A DNA stretch of 64,000 nt from Tribonema minus (Eukaryota > Sar > Xanthophyceae > Tribonematales > Tribonemataceae). Within the stretch, counting starts at the first letter, position 1. The number at the start of each line of letters is the position of its first letter. The position numbers and the translations under genes were made by a program. The notes beneath the pieces are model-generated. The model made no database searches and had not been told where the DNA came from. It was given only the letters and a program-made list of their open reading frames with translations. The DNA lies in contig JAFCMP010000530.1 in NCBI GenBank assembly GCA_017506865.1, forward strand, positions 372,001-436,000, written 5' to 3'. Positions 46,795 to 57,200 of the stretch are shown in pieces.

Positions 46795-47810
46795 GATTTC
46801 CTTCATTGCCCTGGTCTGCGGTACATGCACTTGGCATCGTATTTGAGGGGGTGCAGCACAATAAACATTTGCACTAGACAAGTATTTGCACAAGAGCACT
46901 GCTTCATGTCTGCGGGTGTCCTCATCAACAAAGTTGTACACCAACCACCTGCCAGCCGGTATTAATGCACATTGGTTCTGGTCGGCTGAAGCATCCACAC
47001 TGGCTGGCAGCGACGCTTGTGCACCTTGCTGGGCCCGCTCGCCGTTTTCTTCAATTCATTTCAAGTTGAAGCTGTGGCGGGGCGTGCATGGAAGAGTGGT
47101 ATCACGCTTTGCTGCAGGCACACCGGGGCAGGCAAAGGGTGCAATAAGCCTGTGTCTTGACTGGGATTGTGCAAGCAGCGCTTATAAGTCATGTGTGACT
47201 ATGCAAACAGCACACGAACATATATGTATGTTAGACAGTCGCAACTTGCGCGCCTTAAGAGGAAGCAGGAAGCACCGGCATACAATTCACATGGCAATAG
47301 GGCAGATTCGTTACAAGAGAGCTGCTTCTATTGATTCGCATGATCCTGCGCGCACCATTGCACCTACTAGTAGTACACGAAGTCACTGTCGCCCTGTAAG
47401 ATCACGGGTGAAGTTTAGAAGAGTGTGAATGACGCTGGTGACCGCCAGGCCGGAGAGGCACACGAAGAGGCACAAATGCCACCTACAGGACAATAGCGGC
47501 GCACTGGCAGGACAAGAGGGGGCGGGGCAGAAGCCACTAGGACAGGGGCCGGCGCGCCGGAGGGCGTGAAGATTGCATTAAATTCTGGCTTGGGAGGGGG
47601 CGAGCTTAAGAGGATGATAAAGAGGACCTGGTTCGCTCGTCGCCTTCTTTGTTTGATTCCCGCTTGTCAGGCACACCACATTGATTCCCGCTTGTCAGCA
47701 GTTCGGTTACGTTCAAACCTCAAGTTTCTGGAGGTGAAGTTCATAGTTGAAGTGTGTTGACATTTATTATTGAGTTGAGCGGTTGCAGCTAGCTGAACAG
47801 GAGCACCGCC
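46051..47810. other. Intergenic stretch with a CTG run
   Basis: Contains the presumed 3' UTR of the membrane-protein gene, a C run (46401-46412) and a 34-bp (CTG)n run at 46761-46794. No gene is seen. The region just before 47811 holds the likely 5' UTR of the next locus. Confidence 0.4.
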
Positions 47811-50107
47811 ATGCCGGATCCAAATCCATTTTCACCGACAGGCAATTCCGCTGTGGCGGACCATTACGCACGCCCGAACGACTTTCCTTTCCCCAGCTAC
47901 CAAAACCAACTGATTGCCCGCGTCTGGGGCGTGGTATCGGCCAGGCGACTGCTGCCAAAGGCGGGGTGGTCTCTCAGCCGGGAGCTGGCAGGCATTTGCC
48001 CTCCGAGCCGCGCTCGACTGGAAGCCGAGTTGGCGCCAGCAGTGGTAATGCGCGTCTTGGACCTCACCGGCATCGTCTCGTTGTACCTGAAGGGCAGCTT
48101 TGGCTTCTCACTGCAGCAGCCATTGCCGCTGCCTCCCGCACTTTGCCAGCTGCGGCTCATTCGTTTCCAAGGTCGTGTAGGGGTCGTTCCTGCTGAGCTG
48201 CAGGAGCTGGACCTTTTCTACAGTACAGCGGAGGATTCTTGCGAGCTGCTTCCGGAACAGGAGTGGCTTGAGGCAGCAGCTGACATCATCGATGCCATGC
48301 CGGCGGGTCTTCATTCCCTGGCGACAGATGTGCCACTGGATGCGCTGCCGCGGCTGGCACTGCCTGAGCGTCTGCACGCACTGAGCGTCAAGCCTGTGCC
48401 AAACATGGCTGCCATGTGGAGTTGGAACATGGCTGCACGGTGTCGGACACTGCAAAGCCATTTTCTGCCGGGCAGCCTGCACGAGCTAATAGTTTCAGGC
48501 CTGGGGATACCGCCCGACCTGGTGCTGCCGGAAGGACTGGCGTCACTGTGCATCGGCGACTGGCGCGTTGATGCTGTCCATGGCGGATACCACAGCTATG
48601 ACCTGGACGGCAGTATTCTCATCAGGCTGCCGCCGCTGCCCCCATCACTGCAGTCCTTGTCCATCACTTTCGCCGACCATGCATTGTTGTGGCTCGACGT
48701 CACGCTGGGACCGCTGCCGGCAATGCTGCAGCGCCTCAGCGTGCAGTGCCGGCCCGTGGAGGTCGCGGTCGCGGGCTCAGTGAACCTTGACAGCCTGCCA
48801 GACGCGCTGGAAGAGCTCACATGCTTGGGCATGCAGGCGCAGGGTGCAGTCGCGCTGCCGCCAGGCCTACGCGCGCTGAGCCTGGTGGACTGCATGCACG
48901 CGCTGAGCTATTTGCCCGACGGCCTCATGGCCTTGAACCTGAACGGGTACCGTCACCCACTGCCCCACTTGCCAAATGCCCTGGAGGAGCTCACGCTGTA
49001 TAAGGTGTGTGACGCCGATACCGCTGCTGCCGGCATCGCTGCACAGCCTGGATGTGGCGGCTACAGCGCGTGCGCTGCCGCCTCTCCCTTGCGGCCTACG
49101 CCTTTTGAAACTGTCCAGGTGCACGGCCCCGGTGCCACTGCTGCCGGCATCGCTGCGTAGCCTGGAGGCGGAAGACATGGCGCACCCACTGCCGCCCCTA
49201 CCCTGCGAGCTGCGGAGCTTAAAGCTGTCTAGGTACAAGCACCAAGTGCCAATGTTACCGGAAGCACTGGGCACGTTGATGTTGCGCCACAGCGCACCAC
49301 TTTTTGCGGGGGCGTATGCCATTGTGCGCCTCCCAGACCGGCTGCGTGTGCTCGACGTGGATGACAGCCAGCACCCGCTGCCTGCCGACGCACTGCCGCC
49401 GCACCTCCAGACGCTGCACTTGAATAAGTGGAGGCACCCAATGCCGCACCTGCCGGAGGGGCTCAAAAAGCTTTGCATAGAGGAAGCCACGCACCCGGTG
49501 ACCAGCTTGCCTGCAGGACTTCTCAGCCTCACCATACAGCCGGGCTCTGGCTGTATCGCCAGCAGCACCCTTGCCTGCGCACTGCCGCAGGGCCTGCGCG
49601 TGCTTGAGATCAATGAACGCTTCATCGGTGCGGACCATAGCACCTACGGCGCCGTTGCGCACTGGGCGCAGTTGTGGCCGCGCCTGCGCTGGCGCCTGCC
49701 GCCGCTGCCGCCGACCCTGGAGGCCCTGACGCTGTGGATCAATTCTCAAGTGGACGGGGAGGAAGCGGCGGAATTCGCCGCCGCCGACGCCAGAGTCTTG
49801 CAGGTGGCAGCCCTCCCTCCCAAGCTGAGGGTGCTGCAGCTGGACGGCGTCAGCCCTCCCTCCCAAGCTGAGGGTGCTGCAGCTGGACGGCGTCAACGTG
49901 GCGGCGGCGCCGCAGGAGAGGCTTCCCGCATCGCTGGAGCTGCTGGTGAGAGGCGGCTCGTTCAGAGGACGCGCGCGGCTTCTGACGGCGGACGGCGCAC
50001 AAGCATGCGTGCAGTACGATGCCCAGCGCCCCATGTTGGTGTCGTTGGACTGCGAGTCCAGCACGGTACGGTACGTCATTGATCAGAGTGAGTATGGGTG
50101 GCGCTGA
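47811..50107 (+). pseudogene. Leucine/proline-repeat (FNIP-like) protein gene, frameshifted
   Basis: An intronless reading frame starts at ATG 47811. It encodes about 22-residue repeats of the form LPxxLxxLxLxxxxHPLPxLP, similar to FNIP or leucine-rich repeats found in amoebae, algae and large DNA viruses. The frame is broken twice. Near 49004 one extra G moves the repeat pattern into the next frame, and the repeats continue there without loss. At 49811-49896 a 43-bp segment is tandemly duplicated. Because 43 is not a multiple of three, the frame shifts again before a C-terminus that ends with DQSEYGWR at 50105. Either the gene is a young pseudogene or the sequence has errors. The repeats suggest a protein-binding scaffold. 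No F-box is evident at the N-terminus. Confidence 0.65.
49811..49896. repeat. 43-bp tandem duplication
   Basis: The segment beginning CCCTCCCTCCCAAGCTGAGG at 49811 is repeated exactly from 49854. The period of 43 bp shifts the frame of the surrounding leucine/proline-repeat gene. The copies are essentially identical, so the event is recent or an assembly artefact. Confidence 0.9.
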
Positions 50108-51423
50108 GTTGTGCCCGTAGAGCCACAGTGAGCAGCTGCTCTCCCCAAGTAGGGCTCGCGACTCATTCAGGTCGTCCCCGCTTCCACCATTGTGTTGCCT
50201 GATGTGTATTCCAGATGCCTTACACCCGCTGGAGTGCAGTCGCAACGTTGCCCTCAGTGTGTGGGCAGCCCTCGCGAGAGTTTGTAGCCCTTCACAAGGA
50301 GTCTGTCCCTACGTAGACGCTTGGATGTGCTGCTCTGGAGGATTATTTGCTTGCGCAGTTGATGCAAAGGACTGATGATCGTTTGTATCATGCGAAGTGT
50401 GGAACTGCCGCTTCAGCAAGAAACACTGTTCGACAGCTAGACCATTGTGCTGTATTCTCAGCAATGGACTACACGCATTTTGTGCATGCAGTTTATTTGT
50501 TGGCTTGCCTTGCACACACCACACCGATGCGCTGGACATTGTCTTCGTTTTGCTTTCCAAACACATGCATCTGATTGTATTGTCTGGATATGCGCTGAAC
50601 GCCTGTCAGCATTGCAGAGCAGTGCAGGACATTTGGGCATTTATGAACAGATTTTGCAGCCAATGATCATGGAATGTGATGCAGCATATCTTAGCATTCG
50701 ACGAGGGCAGCACGTGGCTTGCTTAATGGGCTCAAAAGTGAAGTGCTGATGAGACAGCATACCATTTCATGCGAGCAAATTCATCAGCATCGACAGAGCG
50801 CCCATCGCCAGCGCAGTGACTAATTTGTCCACTCCCGCTTCAAAAGTTTCTGTTGCCAGCCCGCCATTTGCATCTGCACGCACACACGTGTGCGTGCAAC
50901 ACACAATCGCATAGCTGCTGCGTGAAACTGGTTGCTCCTACGATCTGTTTGTATCCTTGCTCTCAGAACAGCTCCCCATATCATCAGACAACTGGCGCAA
51001 AGCGAGTGTCACTTGACGTGAAGAGGGACAGAAACCACGCACTTGGTGAACCTGCCACTCACTAGAAGTAGTATTGCTTGTAGGTCCAATGCGGTCTACC
51101 CCCGGCAACAGCGAGAAAACGGGTAGTCATGCTGTGTTTGCTACTGTATGTAGATTACCACCAGGCAGCGTTTCTCCTATGCTTCATGCGAAGTTTAATT
51201 TTCGCGACCAAGGCGACTGGGCTACACGCGCCAGATCTCATCAGGTCAATCGACTGTATTAAAGGCCATCTCCCGGGAGTCGAAGCCCTGGAAGTGCTTC
51301 CGCCCCCATTTTTAAAGTTTGCAATTGAAGTTGCAGTTGAATGAAGACGATCTTCAAATCATGCTCCGACAAACCCAAACAATGTGCATTTCGTTTCAGG
51401 CCTTGATTTTAAAGCAACGCTAG
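50108..51423. other. Intergenic stretch, no gene seen
   Basis: Sequence of lower GC content with short frames and no recognisable motif. It ends at the target-site duplication of the Mutator-like element. Confidence 0.4.
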
Positions 51424-51433
51424 CTCTGCCAAC
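51424..51433. repeat. Left target-site duplication
   Basis: CTCTGCCAAC lies directly outside the left inverted repeat and matches the ten bases outside the right one. Confidence 0.9.
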
Positions 51434-51640
51434 CGAACCCCATATTTGGGCCAGCCTGGCCCAAATATCTCGTGGGCCAGGTAGGCCACGTCATCCGCTG
51501 AGAACTGCGCTGCTGCCGCACCCCGAAGAGACACTCATTGTGCCCCAGCAAAGCGCCCCTGGTGGCGTACGACAGCTACTACACTAGCTGTTGCACCAGC
51601 AGAGCGTTGGCGGATGGGGCGAAGCCTACAGAGCACGTTG
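51434..51640 (+). repeat. Left terminal inverted repeat of the MULE
   Basis: About 200 bp pairing with 60569-60377. Close to the tip is a 27-bp palindrome (ATATTTGGGCCA, GCC, TGGCCCAAATAT) at 51442-51468, a possible transposase-binding site. It differs from the right copy by a few substitutions, one-base indels in homopolymers, and an extra ~11 bp. Confidence 0.9.
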
Positions 51641-52684
51641 GAGTCATCAGGTGATGCCTGGCAGTCGCTGCAGCTCTCCAGTTGCGTATCCTTCCCGTGC
51701 ATCATGGCATTGCCTTGCATGTCGGTCTATATCGCCTGTGCGAGCCTGGAGCAAGTCTTGTTAATCACAGTTGCCTCAGACGCAAGTAAGATGCAGGGCG
51801 CCAGTTTTCGCTGGCAGCCGAGGAGTCGAGGGCAGCACGGGAGTTTCAGCAACTTCAATCGTTGGTCTTTCGCGTTTCTACTGATGTTGTTTCTGCCTTT
51901 AGCGTGTCTTCTTGCTACATGACCATGAGGTTTTAACTTATATTAACACTCGTTTTTCTTACATCATCGAAAATGTATGGGCTTTGGGTGGCTTGGGGCC
52001 TCTAATTCCTTAATGGCGACTGCTGCAGGACGCTTCCATAAGCATCATGATGGCGCTTATCCTGCGTGTGATGTGATTCATTGAGCATCTTGTTGGCAGT
52101 TGAAGGTGAAGCACTCAGCATTGTATACTGGTGCAGAAACTAGTTCGGGCTTACTACCAAGAAACCGCCAAAATACTTTGCTACTGCCCCCCCTGCTAGT
52201 TTGATGTGCCTCAAGTATCTAGACGTTGAACAATTTCCTCGTGCCATGCAGTGTTAGATTACGACTGCCTGGAAAAATCAGTGGTGTCCTTTGCCCACGC
52301 CTGAACGCATGGCGCCTTCATGTCTGAAGCCATCTGAATACCAACCCCTGACAGCGCCGGTGCCTCTATGCACGCATGCATGCGGCGATGCACCTGCCAA
52401 CGACGCATTGCAGCCGCATTTTCAGCGCGCTGTGCGAGAGGGACGACAGGGACGTGCGCGACAACAGCAGCAGCTCAGCCGTGCTCTCAACGCTTAATGT
52501 GGCGGCGCTTTCAGGCGCGCATGAGTCGGCAGCAGCGACACCACGTTCATGGTCTCAGCGCCAGCAGTGGCGGCGGTGCGCGCACGCGATGGGAGTGTGC
52601 ATAACAGCCGTTGCGGTTCAGCCGCGTGCACAGCATAATGCCTTTTATGGCACTTGTATCGCATGGCGGTACCGGCGATACGTG

Positions 52685-52978
52685 CTTAGAAGGCAGCGGC
52701 GCCAGTGCAGCAAGCGCGGTGCGTCGCTCCAGCTCCTCCACGCACTCGCCGAGCAGCGCCATGCCTGAAAGGCGTCGGCGTCGGCGGCGTGCGGCGCGCT
52801 GCCGCCGCCGCCGCGCGCGAGCGCGTGCCAACGCCGCAGCATGCGCCACAGCTGCGGCGTGGCGTCGAGGCCCGGCGGGCGCAGTGCCGTGCAGCGCGGC
52901 GACCTTGCGCGCGATGGCGGCGCTTGTGCGCGGCTCGCGCATCTGCGCCGGCGTCAGCGTCTGCGCCTCCAGGAACTC
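52685..52978 (-). pseudogene. Choline/ethanolamine kinase fragment carried in the MULE
   Basis: Read on the minus strand from 52978, after an intact-looking acceptor (CGCCAG), the sequence gives EFLEAQTLTPAQMREPRTSA then AAIARKVAALHG. This matches the region of choline/ethanolamine kinases with the pattern EF....TL.....RDP.....IA..LA.LH. The frame then shifts by one base: the next matching stretch, ATPQLWRMLRRWHALARG, is in another frame. It shifts back before GECVEELERRTAL. No other exons of a kinase are seen nearby. The kinase catalytic core is absent, so this is a non-functional fragment. The retained splice acceptor implies capture at DNA level rather than through a spliced transcript. 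Family assignment is moderately secure. Confidence 0.6.
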
Positions 52979-53525
52979 CTGGCGTCGAGCAGGCGGGCCG
53001 GGGGGGCGGGTGCTCTCGACGGCAGCAGAAGAGGCGGGGGCGCATACGCCTAAGGAGCAGCAGCGCCTGGCACGGCACAAGGTGCTGCTCACTTGATGTA
53101 ATCAAGCGCGGACGGGCGTGGCAATGGCACGCAGCCGCCAGACACTTCAGCAGCAGGTGTTCCAAAGCTGCGCAACACTAGCGCAGCTGTTGTGACTCCC
53201 ACCAGCGATCTGGCTGTGTGCAGCACATAGCAATGTGCATGAGGGGCATGCTGCAGCAGGTTTTGTCCGACAGGTGCATCATGAGCAGCTTGGCTCATGA
53301 TGCACCCTCAGCTGCGTCAGTTGCAGATGGAAGCGCGTAGCATGCTGGACGCTTTCAACAATTGTGAGCATGCCTTGGTAAATGGTGGCACGTCAGCTGT
53401 GGCTGTGGCGACGTTTAATAAATGTTCGAGGCTTTACTACCAACACCTACGCTATACTATAAAGTATAGTTGTCCAACATGTTTCGTCATCCACGTGTGA
53501 CTCTGTCTTGTAGGCTCTTTTGACT

Positions 53526-53655
53526 GTTGACGCTTGATGCATGATCATGATGCTTACACATGAGGTTTCTTGTGCATGATCATACCTTCCCTGTTGATGC
53601 TTGATGCATCATGCTTACACATTAGATTTCTTGTGCATGCTGCACACCTTCCTGT
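53526..53655. repeat. Tandem duplication of about 65 bp
   Basis: Two copies share GCTTGATGCAT, ATGCTTACACAT, TTTCTTGTGCATG and CCTTCC in the same order, with small differences. It lies in the non-coding part of the MULE. Confidence 0.7.
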
Positions 53656-54274
53656 TGGTTGCTTCATTTGAAACTCGAAAGGTTGGCGATATATATATGT
53701 ATCACGCAAACATCATGAACTTGTGTGTTTCGCTTTGCAATGTACATGAATCAATGCAAATGGCCAACTCGGGTGCTGGTACACGGGTGTGTGTGCTCCC
53801 ATCGCACATTGGGCAAGCATCAAATTGAATGATCGCACATTGCTGCCCGTTTGATTGTGGCTGCTGGATTATTGAGCATACATGTGGTCTTGTTGCGCCA
53901 GCATCCATCCACACAACCTTACCCTAAATCTTGACACAATCATCACCTGTGCTTTGGCGTGCAATGTCCCAAACAGCTGACGTGAACCACTTCATGCTAC
54001 ATGCATGTATACGAATGCCTCAGAGGGTCTCCAATGAGAGTGTAAAATGTGTGCACGCACACATTTGCAGAGCGAGCTCATATTCCTATCACATGCATCA
54101 CATGCACACCCATGCATCTGATGGAAAAAGCCGAGCGCAGCATTGACAAAGCTGTCTGCAAGACAGTTCAGATCATGCATGATCATCTTAAGGGCAAAAA
54201 CACAATCTTGCAAGAACGATGAATGCATCAGAGATGGAATGCCAATGCAAGGAATATATTGCACATGCAAGCGT

Positions 54275-57200
54275 TTAGGTTTTCTTCTTCTTACTGGGGC
54301 CAGCTGTGCTGCTCCGTGCCCGTTTCCCCAATACTTTCTGTGTACGCCTCTGCCTGATGAGTGGGTCATGGACATTGCCTGCTACTCTATCACGTGCTAC
54401 TTGGCTAAGGTACTTCATCAGTTCCACCGCCTCCTGAGGTGGCAATGACTTAACATCCGCAATGAGATTCTTGGCAAGTCCCCAGATTTGGGCATGCGCT
54501 ATGTCAACGCTCAGCTGCTGAGGCTCATCCACCCCCATTGCATCCCAGTCATCGCATGCTGCAGCCCCCACACCAGATGCGGCAGCTGCAAATTGCCTTG
54601 CAGCAAGCGCCACCACTTTTGCTAGTACTATCTCTTTACCTTCACCAGTGAGAATGCAGGCTGCCGCCTTCACACGGGAGGGGTGGAGCCACCTCGAGTG
54701 CGTGTTGCGGAAGATACACTCTGCAGCTGAGCGCTGCACGCGTGAGCATTGTGCGACAGTCGCCGTGGTCAGCACTGGGCTTGCCGCAGTCGCTGATGCT
54801 GCCGCCGCCGCCGTCGCTGGTGCTGTCGGCGGCGCCGCTGTCGCCGGCGCTGCGTCCATGCTGTGCACAAGCGGCGCTGCTGCCGCTGCTGCCGCTGCCG
54901 CTGTCGCCGGCGCTGCCGCCGCTGCTGTCGCCGGCGCTGCGTCCAAGCTGCGCACAAGCGGCGCTGCTGCCGCTGCCGCTGTCGCCGGCGCTGCCGCCGC
55001 TGCTGCTGCCGCCGCTGTCGCCGGCGCTGCGTCCAAGCTGCGCACAAGCGGCGCTGCTGCCGCTGCTGCCGCTGCCGCTGTCGCCGGCGCTGCCGCCGCT
55101 GCTGCCGCCGCCGCTGTCGCCGGCACTGCGTACATGCTGCGCACAAGCGGCGCTGCCGCCGCTACTGCCAGCGCTGCTGTCGCCGGCGCCGCGTCTATGG
55201 TGCGCCCAATGGCAGGCGGCGCCGTAGCAGCTCGCACCACTGATGCCGCCAGCGCCGGCGTCGAAGTCCGTCGCGAGCACACAGTCAAGATGTTTGTGCT
55301 GGGGCTTGCTCTGCGTGCACTGCTGAGCACCAGCTTTGCGTCCGCCGCCATGAGCCCTTGAAGCCTGCGCCATTCCATTGCGGTGACAGAGTCACCTACA
55401 TGAATGCGCCGGCTCTCCTCCGCTGGCAGCAGAGCCCCTGTTGATTTGTTGCGAGTGAAGCTGAGCACTGTGACCGTGTTGTCCGTGAAGCCGAGCTCAA
55501 CTCCAAGACTCTCTCCCACCATCATGCGCAGTGATACATCATGCGTAGTGTACGCTTGAAGTTGAGTAGCACCGCCTGTGGCTGCCGCTGCGCTGGATGC
55601 TGCTGTTCTGCTGCCGCTGCTGCTGCTGCTGCGCTGCCGCTCCTCCGCGCCGCTGCTGCATTGCTCATCTTCCTCGCCGCCGCTGCTGCCATCGTCCGCG
55701 CCGCCGCTGCGCTGCCCCTCCTCCTCACCACTTCCGTTGCCCCCTTCACCAGGCAAAACTGTCACTCGCGGCAAGCACGCGAGGACATGGCGGCACAGCA
55801 TGCCTGTCCGCATAGTCTCCAGGCAAGTGCACAGCGCAGCTCCTGAGGCAGTTATCACCACAGAATGGCACGAGCGGCCAAGAGTGGAAGCTACAGAAAA
55901 CCATTCCTGTGCGCCAAACGCTGTGTAGTTGTCTGCGATGGCTTGCAGCATGCTGATGCTTGCTCTGTGATGATCATTCTCGTCCAGTGCTGCATCGGGC
56001 TCAGCCTCCACGGCCCACTCTGCAAGCAAAGAGCACATGCCATCATGCTTAGTCAGTGTGAAGTGGAACACAGTAACCCGTTGTGCTTGCTCCACTTTCA
56101 CCACTTGGTGCGCGATAGTCGTCACTTAGTGTCTATTGAGCAGCAAGGATGCTGCTGTTGCCTGCCAGTAACAATAGTTTTGAACGACAGTGTCAGAAGT
56201 ACGGCCAATGTAAATGTGATGATATCAGAGATGACCACACATGTAACACATGCCTAAACTAGTTGCTAAGCTGGTCGCTGACACCAACAAATTTTGTGTT
56301 GTGCAGCCTTTCGTTTGACCACACACAAAAAGCATAGCAATCTAATTGAGCACTGATGTGGTGATGATCACTGGGGTCGATATATGCGCTCAAGCCGCTC
56401 TGGACACGTTGCTCCTTGTATGCAATGAGGTTGCGAGACTGCCACTATTGAAGTGAAAAACTTTCTAGCTAGCCTAATGACCCGAACCGTTGATGTTGAA
56501 GTTAGGAGTTCATGTTACCTACTTGAACAGAAACTCAATTGGCACTTTTTGAAGCAAAAACAAGCTGCTGAACATCAATTCTTGGTAATTGTACAACTCC
56601 TGTTTGCATGTACCTGAGGTGTCGCAGTGATCCTGCCTCGCCAGCTCAACATGATAGCGCGCAGCAGCTCCAACTTCCTGAACGAGACACGTGAAGCAGT
56701 GCAGCGTCCCGTCCTGCTGAGCGACGTCCAGAAGCGGCTGATAGATGTTGCGAAGCGCTGCATCCACGCCTTTGAGCGCTACGCCATATGCCCGATTTGT
56801 GGCCTTGTTGTAGAGCTGGTCTTCGGCGCTGTATCTGCTGGTGATGCGGTCAATGGTGGTCTTAAGGACGCAGAGGGTGCTGAGCTTGTGAAGCTCAGAT
56901 TTGATCTTGGCGAAATATCCCTCACACCGCTGGGTAGAGTTGATCCCCAAGGTGAGGACGCCGATGCGGAAGTAGAATGCCCACCGCTGCCGTATGGGGT
57001 AGATGGTCGTGTTCAGGTACTTGACAACATCGGCATCGGCTTTGCCAGCACTCGCAAGTGCACGGTGAAGTGCGGTCCAGGCGCGCTCAAAGCAAACCTC
57101 CGTGGGTGCCCTGGATGCTCGATGCAGACACTTCTTGAAGACCTGCCAATGGCATCGAGGTGTAAGTGAACTTCAAGTTGATGAACACTGCAGCATTGAA

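Noticed and set aside
54769..55361. Plus-strand Ala-rich frames over the MULE minisatellite
   Set aside because: They are antisense to the transposase's C-terminal exon, which has the SWIM finger and a sensible C-terminus. The plus frames are repeat artefacts.
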